Below, one piece after another: positions 10,455 through 12,302 of a stretch of 12,302 bases of DNA; positions within the stretch are counted from its first letter, which is position 1; each line of letters opens with the position of its first letter. Position numbers and translations under genes: made by a program. The stretch is from the NCBI GenBank assembly GCA_003024175.1, contig MDYQ01000049.1:126001-138302 (forward strand), in the 5' to 3' direction. Below the pieces are notes generated by a model, which searched no databases, had not been told where the DNA came from, and worked only from the letters and a program-made list of their open reading frames with translations. Origin of the DNA: Planoprotostelium fungivorum (Eukaryota > Evosea > Variosea > Cavosteliida > Cavosteliaceae).

Positions 10455-11316
10455 CAAGCTCTCCAAGGTAGTCCTTGATCTGAGCTGGAGTCAACACTCT
10501 AAACTTTTGGTCCTCTCCGATGATGCCGATCTCAATGTTGTTCTCGTTCATCTCTCCCTCGAATCCTTCCTTCAGCGTCAGAATGGCCGTGTGGATGGCA
10601 TCTTCCAGTTCGATGTCTTCGTTGTATCTTCACTCGTTCAGTCAATGATCGAAACGACAATGATATGAGATGTCACCTCTTCTCTAAGAAGGTCTTTGCA
10701 TTGAGCATGTTTCTGCCGATGGCAGAAGCTTTCCACGCCCAGTAACTTCCGGAAGGATCGACTTGGTACAGTTGTGGTCCTTGATCGTCATATCCGGCGA
10801 TGAGAAGTGAAACACCAAAGGGACGCACTCCTCTGTAGAAAACATTAGAGTTGATGGGGTGATGTTATGAAATGAAGATGAAATCGACATCTCACCCCGA
10901 TTGTGTAAACTCTTGCATAATGGAAGCTAAGTCTTTGACCAGCTGTGCGACTGGAATACGGTCTTTGTACATTCTGAAGTAAGCCTGTGCCTTCTTTCTT
11001 CCCTTTCGTATCAGGACTCTGCTATCTGGAGCCATACCAGAGTATGTGACGGCGATGTTGTTGGCAATTAGACTGATCTTGTCCACTGAGGTCTCGTCGA
11101 CCAGTGTGGCCAATTTCTTTTCGGTAGCTAGGACGACTCCATTCTTGGCTTGATTACGAGTCAATCACTATTTATCACGAATACGATATAGTGATTACCT
11201 TTCACGGCCAGAGATGTATCTCCTTTGTTCACACGAGACAAAGCATATTCGATCTGGACGAGTTTTCCAGAAGGACTGAATGTTGTTAAAGAGAATGAAT
11301 AGTCTCTCTCTCCCAT
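10450..11316 (-). CDS. PSMA2: 20S proteasome subunit alpha-2 (alpha type 2)
   Basis: Exons 11199-11316, 10896-11148, 10677-10832 and 10450-10627 join in phase to 234 residues, the usual length for this subunit. Introns are 50, 63 and 49 nt. The N terminus [19 protein letters not shown] followed by VQIEYAL is the alpha-subunit signature, whose helix helps gate the 20S pore. Further identity marks for alpha-2 rather than other alphas are [11 protein letters not shown], VYSGMxPDxRVL (here [12 protein letters not shown]), VASxMQEyTQSGG (here [13 protein letters not shown]), [18 protein letters not shown] and the ending [10 protein letters not shown]. Alpha subunits form the outer rings of the proteasome and are not proteolytic. 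The start is the Met directly before the signature. The stop TAA lies inside an AATAAA, a possible polyadenylation signal overlapping the coding end. Nothing looks broken. Upstream on the same strand are only decayed coding blocks. Confidence 0.97.
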
Positions 11317-11425
11317 GATGTTTCTACTTTGAAGAGGTGATGTTTGATCTGATGCAAGCCTCCCACGTCACTTGCGAGGTGCTTCGTCATTTGATGTCAT
11401 AATATGTTTTCGTTGTAGTGCAACT

Positions 11426-11431
11426 TTTATT
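11426..11431 (-). terminator. Possible polyadenylation signal of the decayed minus-strand gene
   Basis: AATAAA on the minus strand lies about 57 bases past the TAG (11488-11490) that ends the second coding-like block and about 110 bases before the PSMA2 start. It fits the 3' end of an older gene here. Confidence 0.35.
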
Positions 11432-11487
11432 TCCATAGAGGACGATCACCGATGCCCGAAGACCATCAATCATCCTCCAATATCCAA

Positions 11488-11774
11488 CTATAGCCTTGCC
11501 ATACAATACAGACGAAGTATGGCCGTAACTTGTTCAAAATGTCGGCCAACGTTGGCGTATTTATTAGTGGCGTCAACGTAATATATGAACTCGGACTGAT
11601 TGTGCTCCTCGATGTGATATAACAACCGCTCCTTGAGCAGATGTACAACTACCTGGTCTCGTAGTCCTCCTTACTTCCTTTGAAGCCCTCGAATGATCGG
11701 GCGACCAGACGACTGGTGCCGGAGCTCAGAATCTTGATGACAGTCTCGCAGTATGGCAGAGTGGAAAAACATCC
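11488..11774 (-). pseudogene. Two coding-like blocks in different frames, probable gene remnant
   Basis: Block A (11774 down to 11652) reads LPYCETVIKILSSG, then TSRLVARSFEGFKGSKEDYE, then TAG. Block B (11652 down to 11488) reads VVVHLLKERLLYHIEEHNQS, then EFIYYVDATNKYANVGRHFE, then a stop. Both look like ordinary protein sequence and they abut almost base to base, but in different frames, with no intron of credible size between them. No start codon in frame precedes block A; an in-frame TAA lies just upstream and the divergent LRR gene begins about 40 bases beyond. The simplest reading is a gene that lost its 5' end and took a frameshift; an assembly error at about 11650 is the alternative. 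I do not recognise the family. Confidence 0.45.
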
Positions 11775-11810
11775 TATTTAATCTGAATAACCGCCTCTCA
11801 CAGACACGCC

Positions 11811-12302
11811 ATGAGAGGAGTTCTGCTCTTGGTTCTATCTCTGTCGGTCTGTCTGGTACACACGATGCGAGACATCTGCAAGGCAGTTTAGCCCTTTAGT
11901 CCGGAGAATTAACCGGGATGCGCATCCTCTATTTTCCGTTAAGAGCCACCGTTCCTCCGGAGGGAATGTCATTGTCCCCAGGTAATCCCAAGTTATAACA
12001 CCGCTTCGAACTCCGGACCACCACGGTAAACTGCCTTGGGAAAACTCTTGGAGGTGCGTTGCATCTATCTTTCGAGTCTTCTTAATAAGAATATCAGGAC
12101 CATCGAATTATTGGATCGGTTCGGATGTGAGCATAATCCGTCATGTGTGTTGTTGACCCCATCAGATATGCAATGGGACCGACTATGTAGGCGTCACCTG
12201 TGATGCGAGTAATAGCTATCCCACTCAAATATCCAACACACGTGGAATTTTGGGCTTCTACCTGAATGGCACCATTCCATCTTCTATCGGAACCCTCACA
12301 AA
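11811..12302 (+). CDS. Secreted or membrane LRR protein, 5' end (interrupted, 3' partial)
   Basis: ATG 11811 starts a signal peptide (MRGVLLLVLSLSVCLVHT) followed by MRDIC. After a ~155-bp interruption the frame resumes as LGKTLGG (exon to 12053), continues after a 44-nt intron as PSNYWIGSD (12098-12126) and after a 39-nt intron as ICNGTDYVGVTCDASN, reaching GILGFYLNGTIPSSIGTLT at the window end (12166->12302). This is the plant-type LRR N-terminal cap (W...C...Y.GVTCD) and the first repeat, LxGTIPxSIGxL. Such proteins are usually extracellular receptors or adhesion proteins. Canonical splicing does not bridge 11811-11881 to 12035: no AG occurs between 11993 and 12051, and TAA 11996-11998 blocks the frame. 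The allele may be disrupted, or the insert may be removed in an unusual way. Whether a membrane segment follows is beyond the window. Confidence 0.75.
11879..12039. mobile_element. Short inverted-repeat element (MITE-like or introner-like)
   Basis: The ends are a perfect 12-bp inverted repeat: CAAGGCAGTTTA at 11879-11890 and TAAACTGCCTTG at 12028-12039, give or take one base. Further in, GTCCGGAG (11899-11906) and CTCCGGAC (12011-12018) form a second matching pair almost in register. The interior holds more palindromes: GGATGCGCATCC, CCTCCGGAGG and GTTATAAC. It has no coding frame, and it separates two parts of one LRR coding exon. A direct CTGC occurs at 11876-11879 and 12031-12034; removing one copy plus the sequence between restores the frame exactly (DIC then LGK). 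No target duplication flanks the 12-bp repeat itself, so the exact borders are unsettled. Confidence 0.6.

Noticed and set aside
11466-11648. 60-codon minus-strand frame starting MYICSRSG
   Set aside because: It overlaps the better coding-like block B in another frame and has little protein character.

Overview
This is eukaryotic nuclear DNA: seven gene regions and one short mobile-looking element in 12.3 kb. The genes are split by many very short GT-AG introns, about 35 to 98 nt, mostly starting GTGAG. Plant-style leucine-rich-repeat (LRR) sequence, a fused P450-reductase, a long surface glycoprotein and the dense short introns suggest a free-living protist. An amoebozoan is my best guess, from gene style only. 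All gene models were built by hand from reading frame and splice phase.

Layout. 1-2788 (+): 3' part of a self-sufficient cytochrome P450 fused to its NADPH reductase. 3096-3203 (+): an orphan exon resembling the start of coatomer zeta. 3253-4431 (+): a protein ending in a MYND zinc finger, seven exons. 4688-7164 (+): a type I membrane glycoprotein with one short and one very long exon. 7461-10234 (-): a long coiled-coil protein of about 14-15 exons; its 3' eleven exons chain without a break, its 5' part has one unresolved junction. 10450-11316 (-): a complete proteasome alpha-2 subunit, four exons, exactly family length. 11488-11774 (-): two coding-like blocks in different frames, probably a decayed gene. 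11811-12302 (+): the start of a secreted or membrane LRR protein that runs off the window.

The most unusual item is at 11879-12039. A ~160-bp stretch bounded by a perfect 12-bp inverted repeat sits inside the first coding exon of the LRR gene, and I can find no canonical splice that removes it. It looks like a MITE or introner-type insertion that either breaks this allele or is removed by unusual splicing.

The genes do not form a pathway: housekeeping (proteasome), oxidative metabolism (P450), and lineage-type surface or unknown proteins are interleaved with gaps of 130-310 bp. No RNA gene, CRISPR array or operon was seen.
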